The translations under genes and the position numbers were made by a program. Source: a virus. Taken from it: a stretch of DNA of 30,422 bases. The notes beneath the pieces are model-generated. The model saw only the letters and a program-made list of their open reading frames with translations. It was not told where the DNA came from and did no database searches. The stretch lies in the IMG/VR virus record IMGVR_UViG_3300020190_002514, positions 1-30,422 of that record. The stretch is one strand, 5' to 3'. Below, one piece after another: positions 23,769 through 30,302 of the stretch (position 1 is the stretch's first letter; each line of letters starts with the position of its first letter).

Positions 23769-24307
23769 TGTTCCCACCATGCTTCGTACGGAAATTCAAT
23801 CCACACATCTTTTTCTGCTTTATTAACCTCCATGCCTGTGTATGCCATGTTAATTTTACACTTGCTGGCTAAGTTGTCTACCAACACAGCAAAACGCACA
23901 CTGTTATTCCATACATTTTGCCAAATCGGATCATTTGGTATACAGCCCGATGGCCAATCATCGATGATCCAGTTGAATGTGGCACCACTGTCATTTATAT
24001 CGTCGACTATGAGAATGTTTTTTCTTAGCGCCGGATTACTGCAACCCGGTAAGTCATCGACACGATGATAGCCAAATGCATCTTCAGCCATGGCCAAGTC
24101 GCTGACACATTCACCGCCGTCTCTAAGAGAGACTTGTAAAGGTTTCATTGGCACACCGAAGTAATGGCTGATCATTACTGCCGGCACTAGACCTCCCCTG
24201 TTGATACCAACAATATAGTCAGGTCTCCAACCACTATTGGCAATCAATCTACAAATTTTATGAACTAATTTTTGAAGTTCACTGTGTGTCAAAATCAATT
24301 TATTCAT
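23765..24307 (-). CDS. Purine phosphoribosyltransferase (Xan/Gua/Hyp type)
   Basis: 180 residues. The PRPP loop [14 protein letters not shown] (residues 97-110) is clear, and [24 protein letters not shown] is the usual PPi-binding loop. The end WIEFPYEAW resembles the WIxFPWE of xanthine-guanine phosphoribosyltransferases, which bind the base there. The predicted reaction is guanine, xanthine or hypoxanthine plus PRPP giving the nucleotide. Its start and stop overlap folE and guaC by ATGA, so the three are translated together. A pyrimidine or other phosphoribosyltransferase is possible; context favours guanine. Confidence 0.82.
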   Translation of the reverse strand: MNKLILTHSELQKLVHKICRLIANSGWRPDYIVGINRGGLVPAVMISHYFGVPMKPLQVSLRDGGECVSDLAMAEDAFGYHRVDDLPGCSNPALRKNILIVDDINDSGATFNWIIDDWPSGCIPNDPIWQNVWNNSVRFAVLVDNLASKCKINMAYTGMEVNKAEKDVWIEFPYEAWWEQ

Positions 24308-25050
24308 CTTGGTGCAAACTCCTGTTGCAGTTTAATGTTATCAAAAAATTCTTTCTTAGTACCTTGGTCATCCTTGAATGCACCTTTAAGCACGGTAGTC
24401 TGCGTCAAAGAACTATGCGCCATAATACCACGATTCTCACAGCATCCATGTGTTGCTTGGATATAAACACCTAGATCTTTGGCTCCTGTGGCCTTTTGTA
24501 TCTCTCTAGCAATTTCATTAGCGAGTTCTTCCTGGAGTGTTCCGCGACGGGAACACCACTGAGCGATCCGTGTGTATTTCGAAAGGCCAATGAGTCGTTC
24601 AGCAGCAATGATGCCAATATAAGCAACACCAGTCACAGGTTGGTGATGATGAGAGCACATACTACGAAGCTCGCTACGGACAACAAGCATGCCTTCGTAA
24701 CGATCATGTGAGTTGTTTGGAAATGATGTTGTATTTGGTGCAGGGTCATATCGTCCTGCCATTATTTCATTAAAATACATCTTAGCCAAGCGTCTGGCTG
24801 TGCCCTTTGAATTCGGATCGTTTTGTCTATCAATTAGAAGTCGATCAAGCACTAGTTCAAATGCATCAGTGGCCTCATCGATTAACTGATCTTTCATCCT
24901 TTTATCCAGAATGTATTCACTGATATTGTCTCCGGCCCAGAAACGTTTTTGATCACGTTTCATTTTACTGCGTATGATATCAGCAAGATAGGATTCTTTA
25001 ATATCGGCATCTCCGTCGGTGCCGTGTCGTTTTGTTTCTTTTTCTATCAA
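24304..25050 (-). CDS. folE: GTP cyclohydrolase I FolE
   Basis: 248 residues with a TTG start at 25050: the codon before it is a stop (TAA), no ATG occurs until residue 30, and GGAG lies eight bases upstream. The FolE zinc and active-site motifs are present: SMCSHHHQPVTG (C132, H135) and ATHGCCENRG (C203), plus AERLIGLSKYTRIAQWCSRR. FolE turns GTP into 7,8-dihydroneopterin triphosphate, the first step to folate and to 7-deazaguanines. The first ~45 residues are a charged extension longer than in many bacterial forms. First gene of the FolE-PRT-GuaC set, behind its own promoter. Confidence 0.95.
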   Translation of the reverse strand: MIEKETKRHGTDGDADIKESYLADIIRSKMKRDQKRFWAGDNISEYILDKRMKDQLIDEATDAFELVLDRLLIDRQNDPNSKGTARRLAKMYFNEIMAGRYDPAPNTTSFPNNSHDRYEGMLVVRSELRSMCSHHHQPVTGVAYIGIIAAERLIGLSKYTRIAQWCSRRGTLQEELANEIAREIQKATGAKDLGVYIQATHGCCENRGIMAHSSLTQTTVLKGAFKDDQGTKKEFFDNIKLQQEFAPR

Positions 25051-25084
25051 TTAATATTCTCCGAGTTTTTGTCGTGGATGACAT

Positions 25085-25113
25085 AGTATACTATATTATT
25101 TAGATTTATGCAA
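25085..25113 (-). promoter_or_regulatory. Sigma70-like promoter for the folE operon
   Basis: On the - strand: TTGCAT (25113-25108), 17 bases, TATACT (25090-25085), with the transcription start expected near 25078 and the TTG start codon at 25050. The -35 matches four of six bases, the -10 five of six. The -10 sits in the perfect 12-base palindrome ATAGTATACTAT (25084-25095), which also contains the end of the dehydrogenase stop codon (25096-25098) neighbour. Same -10 (TATACT) as the VWA promoter. Confidence 0.6.
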
Positions 25114-25896
25114 CCTATATAAAGTATTTTTCTTAATCGCTGTTTTTAAAATATTTAGATGTACGCCAAATTTTCGCGCATATTTTACAAATGCCGATGT
25201 ATCTTTTGGAAAACACATACCGCCAAAACCGTATTCGCCATCTGGACCAGGTACCTGCATATGGCTGCTGCCAATCCTTGGCTCTATAGCTAATGAGCTA
25301 GCCACATCTCTCCATTTGTAACCATGCGCTTGTGCTAGTTGTGCCATTTCATTCATAAAAATAACCTTTGTTGCTAGAAAAGAATTTATGGCATATTTTA
25401 CAAATGCTGCTTCGCCTATGCCTGTGTATTTTGCCTCCTGTATTGGTTGGACAGATTTTAATATTCTTTCTGCTTCTCGTTGATAGGCAAGCACAGAACC
25501 GCCTATTATAACACTTTTCTGACTGCAAAAATCTTTATTGGCATTGGCCGCTGTCAAGAATTCAGGAACATGTACCAGATTAGAATAGACTGTGTTAATC
25601 TTTTCATAAAACTCTGGTGGTGCAGTAGACTTAGAAATAATTACATTTTTAAAATCTTTTAGGAAATACAGGACATCACTTAAGATTTCTGTATCGCAAT
25701 CACCATTATCTTTGGTAGGACTAGGAACACATACAAACACAGCCTCGCACTGGCATAGATCAGCGTAAGTGCCTGTGGTCTTAGTAGAATCAATATCTAT
25801 ACAGATAACATCATGCCCTGCATCTTCATAGGCTATTTTAATTGCAGTTCCAACATGACCCAATCCTATTACACCAATTTTGGGCCATTCAAACAT
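25096..25896 (-). CDS. Single-domain UDP-glucose/GDP-mannose dehydrogenase-like enzyme
   Basis: 266 residues from the ATG at 25896, chosen for the TAATG overlap with the upstream stop. It has an N-terminal Rossmann domain (IGVIGLGHVG, GxGxxG at 11-16; acidic IDID), then the central family helix EAAFVKYAINSFLATKVIFMNE and the catalytic-Cys motif FGGMCFPKD (C228). Full enzymes are about 390-450 residues; this one ends soon after the catalytic domain and lacks the C-terminal sugar-nucleotide-binding domain. It may oxidise a sugar nucleotide as a dimer or use another substrate. Likely supplies sugar-acid donors to the phage glycosyltransferases, by inference. Confidence 0.78.
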   Translation of the reverse strand: MFEWPKIGVIGLGHVGTAIKIAYEDAGHDVICIDIDSTKTTGTYADLCQCEAVFVCVPSPTKDNGDCDTEILSDVLYFLKDFKNVIISKSTAPPEFYEKINTVYSNLVHVPEFLTAANANKDFCSQKSVIIGGSVLAYQREAERILKSVQPIQEAKYTGIGEAAFVKYAINSFLATKVIFMNEMAQLAQAHGYKWRDVASSLAIEPRIGSSHMQVPGPDGEYGFGGMCFPKDTSAFVKYARKFGVHLNILKTAIKKNTLYRLHKSK

Positions 25897-26081
25897 TAGA
25901 CATTGGGTTTGTTTTGCCGATATCGTTTTCTGCATTCTTCTTTTACGTCCTTAGGTATATCAGGGTGCCATTCGGCCATACCGCAATCATATATACGAAT
26001 TTTGGTATCTGGAATGGTTATGGTTGATAAAAGCAATAACCAACATACACTGGCCAACAGTGCCCCCAATAGGTATTTCAT
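25896..26081 (-). CDS. Small membrane or exported protein (61 aa)
   Basis: 61 residues with an N-terminal hydrophobic segment (YLLGALLASVCWLLLLSTI) after a Lys, which fits a membrane anchor or signal peptide, then a hydrophilic outside part with two Cys (YDCGMAEWHPDIP; EECRKRYRQNK). The two cysteines could form a disulfide in the periplasm. Coupled to the dehydrogenase by TAATG and overlapping the previous gene by four bases. I recall similar short proteins in marine T4-like phages; function unknown, possibly envelope-related. Confidence 0.65.
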   Translation of the reverse strand: MKYLLGALLASVCWLLLLSTITIPDTKIRIYDCGMAEWHPDIPKDVKEECRKRYRQNKPNV

Positions 26082-26335
26082 AGTTTTTCGCTTAACATAA
26101 TTCTACATAATTGTTGATCTTTTTCAGAATGGAAACGAAATTGCATATAGTCTTCAGAAGAATGATAGATGAATCTATTCCCAGGCAACCCGAAAACTTG
26201 CATTACCATAGCACAACTTTCATTCCACCAATCAATAGTCTGATAGTTCCATTCTATTCTTACTATATAATCAAACTTTTTTTCTATAATTGCCTTTTTC
26301 TGGTATGACGTGCCTAACTCCGCCTCTTGGATCAT
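26078..26335 (-). CDS. Small hypothetical protein overlapping the HIT gene (85 aa)
   Basis: 85 residues. The ATG at 26335 lies 65 bases inside the HIT gene, but AAGGAG stands six bases upstream of it and no other usable start occurs later, since the rest of the frame lacks ATG, GTG or TTG before residue ~43. The region after the overlap (FDYIVRIEWNYQTIDWWNESCAMVMQVFGLP and HSSEDYMQFRFHSEKDQQL) looks like a compact alpha/beta domain with many aromatic residues. Function unknown. The long overlap is unusual; a start at a rare codon near 26270 is the alternative. Confidence 0.55.
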   Translation of the reverse strand: MIQEAELGTSYQKKAIIEKKFDYIVRIEWNYQTIDWWNESCAMVMQVFGLPGNRFIYHSSEDYMQFRFHSEKDQQLCRIMLSEKL

Positions 26336-26645
26336 TCATATCTCCTTTTCGCCTTGGAATCATGTGAACATGTGGATACATTACGGTTTGCCCAGCAGCT
26401 TCGCCAACATTTTGCCCGATGTTAAAAGCATCCCACCGTTCTTTTTCAACGCCATCGTAGCCCCATTTGTATGCAGCCCTGTAGCAGGCCCACAGGTTGT
26501 CACTTTTCTCTTGGGTTGGCACAAATAACAAATGCCCTTCGGTAACCGGATAAGCATCTCTGAAGATCCAAAAGTCTTTTGATCTGAATTCGATTTCTTT
26601 CCACGGTGCTTTGTTTTCATCTAGTGCCTTTTCTAAATCAGTCAT
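26271..26645 (-). CDS. HIT-family hydrolase
   Basis: 124 residues, the typical size. The nucleotide-binding features are present: FWIFRDAYPVTEGHLLFVP near the N-terminus, FNIGQNVGEAAGQTV, and the HIT motif PHVHMIPRRKGD. In HxHxHxx the first His is replaced by Tyr (MYPHVHMIP), while the middle His, the nucleophile in the family, and the last are kept. HIT enzymes split dinucleotide or nucleotide-phosphate conjugates. It overlaps the previous gene by eight bases and holds the ribosome-binding site and start of the next gene within its HIT motif region. Activity probable, substrate unknown. Confidence 0.85.
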   Translation of the reverse strand: MTDLEKALDENKAPWKEIEFRSKDFWIFRDAYPVTEGHLLFVPTQEKSDNLWACYRAAYKWGYDGVEKERWDAFNIGQNVGEAAGQTVMYPHVHMIPRRKGDMNDPRGGVRHVIPEKGNYRKKV

Positions 26646-26817
26646 GGTGGTAAATTTTATTTTTTAATTGCTCAATTTCATCTTTGATCTTCAATTTTTG
26701 TTTTTTAAGATCTATAATTGCAGGATTAAATGGATCATGTTCAGTTAGTCTATTAACTTCTAAATGTAGTATTTTGTGGGTTTCTTCTAAAAACAATATT
26801 CTATTTTGATCCTTCAT
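26638..26817 (-). CDS. DUF465/YdcH-like small helical protein (59 aa)
   Basis: 59 residues, easily missed because of its size. It starts at 26817 after GGAGATACAA and ends at TGA 26640-26638. The pattern LEETHKILHLEVNRLTEH, then LKKQKLKIKDEIEQL, matches the two-helix hairpin of the DUF465/YdcH family (an LxxxHxxL helix and an LKKxKLxLKDEI helix). The family's role in bacteria is not settled. It overlaps the previous gene by 17 bases and the HIT gene by eight, consistent with coupled translation. Confidence 0.72.
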   Translation of the reverse strand: MKDQNRILFLEETHKILHLEVNRLTEHDPFNPAIIDLKKQKLKIKDEIEQLKNKIYHHD

Positions 26818-27178
26818 TTGTATCTCCTTTTATATTTTCCCACATCCTATAGCTAGATAATAATTTCATATATTCTGTATACTTTTTTTTAAGTTTTGGA
26901 TATTTCTTTTCTAATAATATGTCTCTTTCAGGAATCATTAACATATTTTCAATTGTGGTTAATCTTTTCTCTAAATCTCTGCCATTGATCAAAATACTGC
27001 CGTCAATTTTCAAAGTAGGAGTTTCGTTATCACCAGTAGTTGGATAGGATCTGTAGCCGGTAATATTCCTTAAGCTGTAGTTCGTTTGAGATCCAGTGTT
27101 CGTACAGTCACCCACACCTCGGGTCGCGATATAATAACTATTGCTGTACAGATGACTTGCGGTAGTCGAAGTAGTCAT
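26801..27178 (-). CDS. Conserved-looking phage protein with helical C-terminus (125 aa)
   Basis: 125 residues. The N-terminal ~50 residues are Ser/Thr/Tyr/Gly-rich and beta-like, reminiscent of virion tail proteins; the remainder is TLKIDGSILINGRDLEKRL followed by a long charged helix (IENMLMIPERDILLEKKYPKLKK). I remember the INGRDL...KYP.LKK..EY... pattern from marine T4-like phages, without a function. The ATG at 27178 lies 41 bases inside the cupin gene without a clear ribosome-binding site, so the start is uncertain. Confidence 0.6.
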   Translation of the reverse strand: MTTSTTASHLYSNSYYIATRGVGDCTNTGSQTNYSLRNITGYRSYPTTGDNETPTLKIDGSILINGRDLEKRLTTIENMLMIPERDILLEKKYPKLKKKYTEYMKLLSSYRMWENIKGDTNEGSK

Positions 27179-27629
27179 TGTGTTGCATCCATTTGTTATT
27201 TACAAGGAAACCCCATTCTCTTTTATGTGGGCCAGGCATGAATAAAGTCCAGGCAACGACACCATCTTGAAGTTCAATACGGTGATAACTATTTGCGGAA
27301 CAAATTCTAAAATGTCCAGGCCCGCGCCAATGTTTAGTTTCTCCAATTTTTTGTCCTAAAGAATCAAATATCGGAGTCCATTCCCAATAGCCACCTCTTA
27401 GGATTAGCGTAGCATAAGCCCATGGATGGTCATGCACATCATCTGGATCCGACTTAAGAAACTTGTGTATAAACACATTAAATGGAAACCATTTTCTGTC
27501 CATAAGAAACACATAATACCGTTCTAGATACGGTTCATAGTCTACACGGTCCATAATTATTCTTCTACGGCCGGTAGATTCCAGCCAGTTTGAAAGTTTA
27601 TTTTTTAGGAGTTGGATTATCATAATCAT
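27138..27629 (-). CDS. Cupin-fold protein (putative metal-binding)
   Basis: 163 residues from the ATG at 27629 (a second ATG at 27623 is equally possible). The signature DRVDYEPYLERYYVFLMDR leads into PDDVHDHPWAYATLILRGGYWE, where H66 and H68 are the first cupin metal ligands, and SANSYHRIEL gives the later His (H116). Strands and glycine turns fit a single cupin barrel. I recall this family in phages and bacteria as uncharacterised. It may bind Fe or Zn and act on a sugar or small molecule; nearby sugar genes are suggestive only. Overlaps both neighbours by 32-41 bases. Confidence 0.68.
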   Translation of the reverse strand: MIMIIQLLKNKLSNWLESTGRRRIIMDRVDYEPYLERYYVFLMDRKWFPFNVFIHKFLKSDPDDVHDHPWAYATLILRGGYWEWTPIFDSLGQKIGETKHWRGPGHFRICSANSYHRIELQDGVVAWTLFMPGPHKREWGFLVNNKWMQHNDYFDYRKSSVQQ

Positions 27630-28029
27630 CTTTTACCATTTCATAAAACACACGAAAATTGTCAAAGGCCACTTTTAATCCAGGATATTGTCCACACATA
27701 TTTTTAACTCGATCCCAGTCAGGAAAACTATCTTTCCATTCTTCTGGAAGATTATACGTAAAATGACTACTATCACTACCATTGGGACCCAATCCCGTCA
27801 GCGTAATAGTATCTGTTGCGGTATAAGTAGATATAGAAGGACCTGCCGCGTAACTGTTAAGATCTAAGGTTATACTTCCACAACCAGTACCAGAAGTAAT
27901 TGTAAGTAAATCTGATGAAACTCCAGTACCAGACGAGTGTATCATACAGTCTTTAAGTATATCGTCTACATTAATAGATTCAATTGTAAAAGTTGTTAAC
28001 GAGTCTTTGGGCTGAGAAGAATCGCTCAT
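27598..28029 (-). CDS. Conserved-looking phage protein (143 aa)
   Basis: 143 residues with a strong GGAGG site before the ATG at 28029, which lies 50 bases inside the glycosyltransferase gene. The N-terminal ~90 residues are beta-type and Thr/Ser/Gly-rich (SSGTGVSSDLLTITSGTG), like a virion surface domain. The C-terminal block WKDSFPDWDRVKNMCGQYPG and VAFDNFRVFYEMVKDDYDNP is a pattern I remember from marine T4-like phage proteins. The two halves may be a domain fusion. Function unknown. Confidence 0.62.
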   Translation of the reverse strand: MSDSSQPKDSLTTFTIESINVDDILKDCMIHSSGTGVSSDLLTITSGTGCGSITLDLNSYAAGPSISTYTATDTITLTGLGPNGSDSSHFTYNLPEEWKDSFPDWDRVKNMCGQYPGLKVAFDNFRVFYEMVKDDYDNPTPKK

Positions 28030-29080
28030 ATAATGCCTCCGTTTGCTTGTGTAGAGTAGACAATCTTGTTTTATAATTATCCATCTGTTGTGTGATCGCC
28101 TGGCATATATTGGATCGATTCATTTGATACGCATCAAAATTTTCAGTCCACTCACTAGGATATCTGAAGTCAGCAAAGTACATTTCTGTATAACTAAGCC
28201 TATCTGGCACGAAAGGAATAGCTTCTACAACAGCCCCTTCATAGCATGAGATACCTAATGTCTCTTGTAAATTGGCACTGAAGATCATTTTTGCCTCGCC
28301 TAACAAATTGTGATATTCATTTTTTGTCAGTTGCTGGTCCTGGCACACAACAAATTCGTATTGTGGTAGATGTTCTTTGAGATCACGAAAGATCTCTACT
28401 TGTTTCTCAGGGGCGATACGATGTGGAAATAAGATTAAGTCTCTTTTCTGCATGTTTTTATATGGAGTTAACACTGTGTCCATATATTCCATGGGCCATC
28501 CTGTACGGATAATTTTTTTAAACTTGCCGCTAAGTGCTTCTTCTAAGTCTTCTTCGAACCATGGATTTTCCCCACTTATGCCATTGTTTAATAGATTACT
28601 TACGAATATTTTAATATGAAAGTCTGTTGCGAAATAGTTATAGTCAATGGCATGAAAGAATGACTTTTCAGCATAACGCACCCAGGGAGCATCACCGATC
28701 AGGCGTCCCAAGAAATCAGCAGGGTCATAACTGCCTGCATGCCACAGTGCGTGAATCTTGACAGGAGTGCCAAGAAGTTCGCTCATGTATTTCAAATTTA
28801 TGATGCCAGGATGCCAAGCATCAGTAAACAAAAAATGATCGCCAGGCTTAACTGTTCCGGATGTAAATAGGCGACTAAATTCCTCAACTTGTCTAGACTT
28901 ATAGATATTAGTGCCGCCAAAATTGAGAAAGGCACCAGGAGTAGTGGCACGAGGAATATCTTCAGGACCAGAGATAACTTGAATTTCATGTCCTGCCCTT
29001 TTAAGAATTTTGGGAACATGTTCCTTCCATTGTGCTGTATAGCGTGTCTCTACTGCCTCTAAATCAACAACATAAATCAT
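27980..29080 (-). CDS. GT-B-fold glycosyltransferase (GT4-like)
   Basis: 366 residues. Two-domain GT-B layout: an N-terminal acceptor domain (IYVVDLEAVETRYTAQWKE, then HALWHAGSYDPAD) and a C-terminal donor domain with LILFPHRIAPEKQVEIF, VCQDQQLTKNEYHNLLGEA and NLQETLGISCYEGAVVEAI, the E...G...E pattern of GT4-type enzymes that bind the nucleotide sugar. No signal peptide. It could act on DNA bases, protein or glycan; no DNA-base hydroxymethylase is in the window, so a DNA role is not supported here. Starts by ATGA overlap with the upstream gene. Confidence 0.72.
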   Translation of the reverse strand: MIYVVDLEAVETRYTAQWKEHVPKILKRAGHEIQVISGPEDIPRATTPGAFLNFGGTNIYKSRQVEEFSRLFTSGTVKPGDHFLFTDAWHPGIINLKYMSELLGTPVKIHALWHAGSYDPADFLGRLIGDAPWVRYAEKSFFHAIDYNYFATDFHIKIFVSNLLNNGISGENPWFEEDLEEALSGKFKKIIRTGWPMEYMDTVLTPYKNMQKRDLILFPHRIAPEKQVEIFRDLKEHLPQYEFVVCQDQQLTKNEYHNLLGEAKMIFSANLQETLGISCYEGAVVEAIPFVPDRLSYTEMYFADFRYPSEWTENFDAYQMNRSNICQAITQQMDNYKTRLSTLHKQTEALYERFFSAQRLVNNFYN

Positions 29081-29337
29081 CGTTGAGCGTTTCTATCATT
29101 AGCGCCCCGGCGAGGCTGTTTTCTTGATTCGCGCTGTTTATTGTCATTATCCTTATAACCACGTTTTGATTTTTCAAACTCACGCCACACTGCACTGCGG
29201 TTATTGTTAAGATCTGCCTCATTAAATGGCAACAGGTTGAATCTACAAAAATCCAACAGTTTTTCCAACTCATCAAAAATTTTCACTACGTCTGGACGAG
29301 ATTTGAAGTAAGAAACATTCTTGTAGTTATTAGACAT
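29077..29337 (-). CDS. Conserved-looking basic phage protein (86 aa)
   Basis: 86 residues with AAGGA before the ATG. The N-terminal half (SNNYKNVSYFKSRPDVVKIFDELEKLLDFCRFNLLPF) is helical and matches a pattern I recall from small T4-like phage proteins. The C-terminal half is very basic (KSKRGYKDNDNKQRESRKQPRRG), probably disordered and able to bind nucleic acid. Its stop overlaps the glycosyltransferase start by ATGA. Function unknown. Confidence 0.62.
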   Translation of the reverse strand: MSNNYKNVSYFKSRPDVVKIFDELEKLLDFCRFNLLPFNEADLNNNRSAVWREFEKSKRGYKDNDNKQRESRKQPRRGANDRNAQR

Positions 29338-29348
29338 ATTAGTCCTTT

Positions 29349-29744
29349 TTAGTACTTGATAAATGAACCATTTTCTCCGTCTTCGGAGACCTCAATCCAG
29401 ACCTCACGGTCTGGATACTTTGTGTGAATTTCAGCGTATAAATCATCACTCATCATTTCACAACTTTTATAATCTAGCGACAATACACCTTGGTTGCTAG
29501 AATACAACTTTTCCAACCATCTTTTGAATTGTATAAATTCCACATCTCTGTCATTGTGGGTGACACTAAGCCATACCCTAAAATGAAAAATATGGCGATG
29601 GGGATTAGCCAAAAACGATACATCATATTCATCTCCTGTTGCTAATTTTGGATCAATTGCGGCCGCCGGAAACTTGTGTATACCTTCTTTGCGGAAGGTT
29701 ACCCATATCATTTTGTTAGGACGGATGTCTTGTTGAATTTTCAT
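29349..29744 (-). CDS. QueD/6-pyruvoyl-tetrahydropterin-synthase-like protein
   Basis: 131 residues, the usual size of the T-fold QueD/PTPS family. H23 (GIHKFPAA) and H49/H51 (PHRHIFHFRV) fit the three-His zinc site; DVEFIQFKRWLEKL corresponds to the GxxxDFxxLK strand-helix; SCEMMSDDLYAEI and VWIEVSEDGENG correspond to the PTxENLA helix and the terminal Glu strand. QueD makes 6-carboxy-tetrahydropterin from the FolE product, the QueE substrate. The catalytic Cys that usually precedes HGH is absent (LANPHRH), so chemistry may differ. I recall such proteins in marine phages. Assignment rests on pattern and context. Confidence 0.6.
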   Translation of the reverse strand: MKIQQDIRPNKMIWVTFRKEGIHKFPAAAIDPKLATGDEYDVSFLANPHRHIFHFRVWLSVTHNDRDVEFIQFKRWLEKLYSSNQGVLSLDYKSCEMMSDDLYAEIHTKYPDREVWIEVSEDGENGSFIKY

Positions 29745-29914
29745 AAAATATTTTTCTTTAAAGCAGTTTCACACCAAACTAGTTTTATATTCTGTTCTTC
29801 AAATTTTGTCTTGATTTTATCAAGGGTATTTAGACAATCTTGTTCAAATCTAAACTGATCTACAGCTATTATATGTCCTTGCATAAAAATATACAATATC
29901 CATTGAGTAATCAT
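29741..29914 (-). CDS. Small protein (57 aa) coupled to the QueD-like gene
   Basis: 57 residues; stop overlaps the QueD-like start as ATGA (29744-29741). The N-terminus ITQWILYIFMQGHIIAV is hydrophobic, possibly a membrane or signal segment, followed by a helical part with two Cys (EQDCLNTLDKIK; LVWCETALKK). Two cysteines after a hydrophobic segment suggest a disulfide in the periplasm, an inference. Coding status is supported by coupling on one side and near-contiguity with the previous gene on the other. Confidence 0.6.
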   Translation of the reverse strand: MITQWILYIFMQGHIIAVDQFRFEQDCLNTLDKIKTKFEEQNIKLVWCETALKKNIL

Positions 29915-29915
29915 A

Positions 29916-30047
29916 TTACTCTTTTTCTTCGTGTGTTTGTGGTACTAGGTTTTTATAAATTTCCCATAATTTCCAATCAATACTTTCTAGTAATTGGGTC
30001 TGTTTTACTAGTATTTCAATTAGGGAGTCTGCTTGGTCTTCAGTCAT
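29916..30047 (-). CDS. Small helical protein (43 aa)
   Basis: 43 residues, MTEDQADSLIEILVKQTQLL followed by DWKLWEIYKNLVPQ and an acidic end. GAGGA lies seven bases before the ATG at 30047, and the stop is one base from the next start. Predicted amphipathic helices; no known motif. Size alone would be weak evidence, but the ribosome-binding site and tight packing support it. Confidence 0.55.
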   Translation of the reverse strand: MTEDQADSLIEILVKQTQLLESIDWKLWEIYKNLVPQTHEEKE

Positions 30048-30084
30048 TATGCTTCCTCGTAGGTTTACAGTGTGTGGGGTATAG

Positions 30085-30291
30085 TCATTGTACTAAAGTC
30101 TCTGAAAGTTCTTTCAACTGCTGTTCATTCATGAAAAATTGATAAGTGGATCTTAGCAATTCTTCGCCTCTTTGATTTTTTTGCACGCCAATAATTTCTA
30201 GACAAAATAAATCATTGGGTGACAAACATCTCTTTTTGATCACGATAGTTTCAAATCCTGCCTCTGTACCTGATAATTTAGTTATGTTCAT
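30085..30291 (-). CDS. Small hypothetical protein (68 aa)
   Basis: 68 residues with alternating strands and helices (GFETIVIKKRCLSPNDLFCLEII; RSTYQFFMNEQQLKELSETL). No recognised motif. It begins 11 bases after the preceding stop and is followed by a 37-base gap. Weak ribosome-binding site. A small phage protein of unknown role. Confidence 0.5.
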   Translation of the reverse strand: MNITKLSGTEAGFETIVIKKRCLSPNDLFCLEIIGVQKNQRGEELLRSTYQFFMNEQQLKELSETLVQ

Positions 30292-30302
30292 AATTGAATC
30301 AC

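Noticed and set aside
27980-29080. DNA base glucosyltransferase of the T4 alpha/beta-GT kind
   Set aside because: The pattern fits general GT4 enzymes and no hydroxymethyl-pyrimidine synthesis gene is visible. DNA glycosylation cannot be excluded but is not supported here.
29064-29276. Alternative - strand frame overlapping the 86-residue gene
   Set aside because: The 29077-29337 frame has a ribosome-binding site, an ATGA coupling and a familiar pattern; this one has none.
29840-30142. 100-residue hydrophobic open frame on the + strand
   Set aside because: It opposes three small coupled - strand genes, has no ribosome-binding site, and would be the only + strand gene in this half.
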